Assembly: GCA_001508835.1 (NCBI GenBank) | Contig: LGFB01000080.1 | Location: forward strand, 1-6,295 | Reading direction: 5' to 3' | Length of the DNA stretch: 6,295 bases | From: a bacterium 42_11 | Lineage (GTDB): Bacteria; Synergistota; GBS-1 | In this document: in pieces, positions 6,137 to 6,295 of the stretch | Layout of the letters: each line of letters starts with the position of its first letter | Position numbering within the stretch: the stretch's first letter is position 1 | Notes under the pieces: generated by a model | What the model saw: the letters and a program-made list of their open reading frames with translations, nothing else | Told to the model about the DNA's origin: nothing | Databases searched by the model: none | Translations under genes and position numbers: made by a program

Positions 6137-6295
6137 GGATGCTAAAGGTTTTTCCTTTGAGGAGGGAAGGGAGATGGAAGAGAAGCTTGTTAGGGTTCTT
6201 CATGCAAGAGAGAAGCTGAGGCTTACCCCCGCTGCTGAGGGGATTATTTATAAAGCTGTCCAGATGGGATTACTTAGCGAGAAGGATAGGGAAAC
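6120..6295 (+). CDS. Short downstream gene, possibly related to the C-terminal part of Smg/DUF494 (3' end outside window)
   Basis: An open frame runs from TTG at 6120 to the window end without a stop (58 codons plus two bases). It continues the operon and overlaps the last 17 bases of dprA. Two starts are possible: TTG at 6120, preceded by GAGGGGA (6107-6113), or ATG at 6174, preceded by GGAGGG (6161-6166). The visible tail LRLTPAAEGIIYKAVQMGLL followed by SEKDRE resembles the signature in the last third of Smg/DUF494 proteins (R-L-T-x-E-A-x-G-F-L-x-x-L-E-x-x-G-x-L-x-x-x-x-R-E). The smg gene lies next to dprA and topA in Escherichia coli and others, so position agrees. However, Smg normally has about 100 residues before this block and only 16-34 are present here, so this would be a shortened form. 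No function is known. The match is short and could be chance. Confidence 0.5.
   Translation, partial: MFGKGKDAKGFSFEEGREMEEKLVRVLHAREKLRLTPAAEGIIYKAVQMGLLSEKDRE
6161..6166 (+). promoter_or_regulatory. Strong Shine-Dalgarno before the internal ATG of the last gene
   Basis: GGAGGG, with further purines up to the ATG at 6174, is among the best ribosome binding sequences in the window. It raises the possibility that the last gene starts at this ATG, 37 bases after the dprA stop, and not at the overlapping TTG 6120. Confidence 0.45.

Larger units (their letters stand above)
1..6295 (+). other. Single co-directional operon segment, truncated at both ends
   Basis: Nine genes run on the same strand. 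Junctions are: rbgA/rnhB overlap of 98 bases, rnhB to the FliK-like gene gap of 2, then 4-base overlaps (ATGA, TTGA, GTGA) at the next three junctions, yraN/comM overlap of 8, comM/dprA overlap of 16, and dprA/last gene overlap of 17 or gap of 37. There is no room for a promoter or intrinsic terminator between genes, and no GC-rich hairpin followed by a T run was seen at a gene end. The set is therefore probably co-transcribed from a promoter upstream of the window, although promoters inside genes cannot be excluded by eye. Confidence 0.8.

Overview
The window is a gene-dense, fully co-directional stretch of bacterial chromosome. Every gene is on the + strand and almost every neighbouring pair overlaps, so it reads as the middle of one long operon that runs off both ends. 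In order it holds: the 3' end of a ribosome-assembly GTPase gene (rbgA/ylqF), rnhB (ribonuclease HII), a YlqG-like protein with a FliK-like C-terminal domain, a small stand-alone FlhB C-terminal-domain protein (YlqH-like), an HD-GYP domain protein, yraN (UPF0102, nuclease fold), comM (Mg-chelatase-like AAA+ protein), dprA, and the 5' part of a short gene that may be related to smg/DUF494.

The backbone resembles the rbgA-rnhB-ylqG-ylqH-...-dprA-topA neighbourhood known from Bacillus subtilis, with yraN and comM next to dprA as in many bacteria. Arginine is written mostly as AGG/AGA, the coding strand is purine-rich, and most starts are TTG or GTG. This suggests an anaerobic and possibly thermophilic lineage near Firmicutes or Synergistota. 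That placement rests on gene order and codon style only and is tentative.

Functionally the window has three themes. Ribosome assembly and removal of ribonucleotides from DNA (rbgA, rnhB) sit at the left. In the middle is a trio of unclear role: a FliK-like protein, an FlhB-tail protein lacking the self-cleavage motif, and an HD-GYP protein with an Asn at a position that is normally a metal-binding Asp. At the right is a DNA-uptake and recombination group: yraN, comM and dprA.

No RNA gene, mobile element, repeat array or CRISPR was seen. There is no gene-free stretch longer than a few bases, so promoters and terminators must lie outside the window. Most of the content is conserved housekeeping. 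The strongest leads for something undescribed are the FliK/FlhB-tail pair and the altered HD-GYP protein coupled to it.
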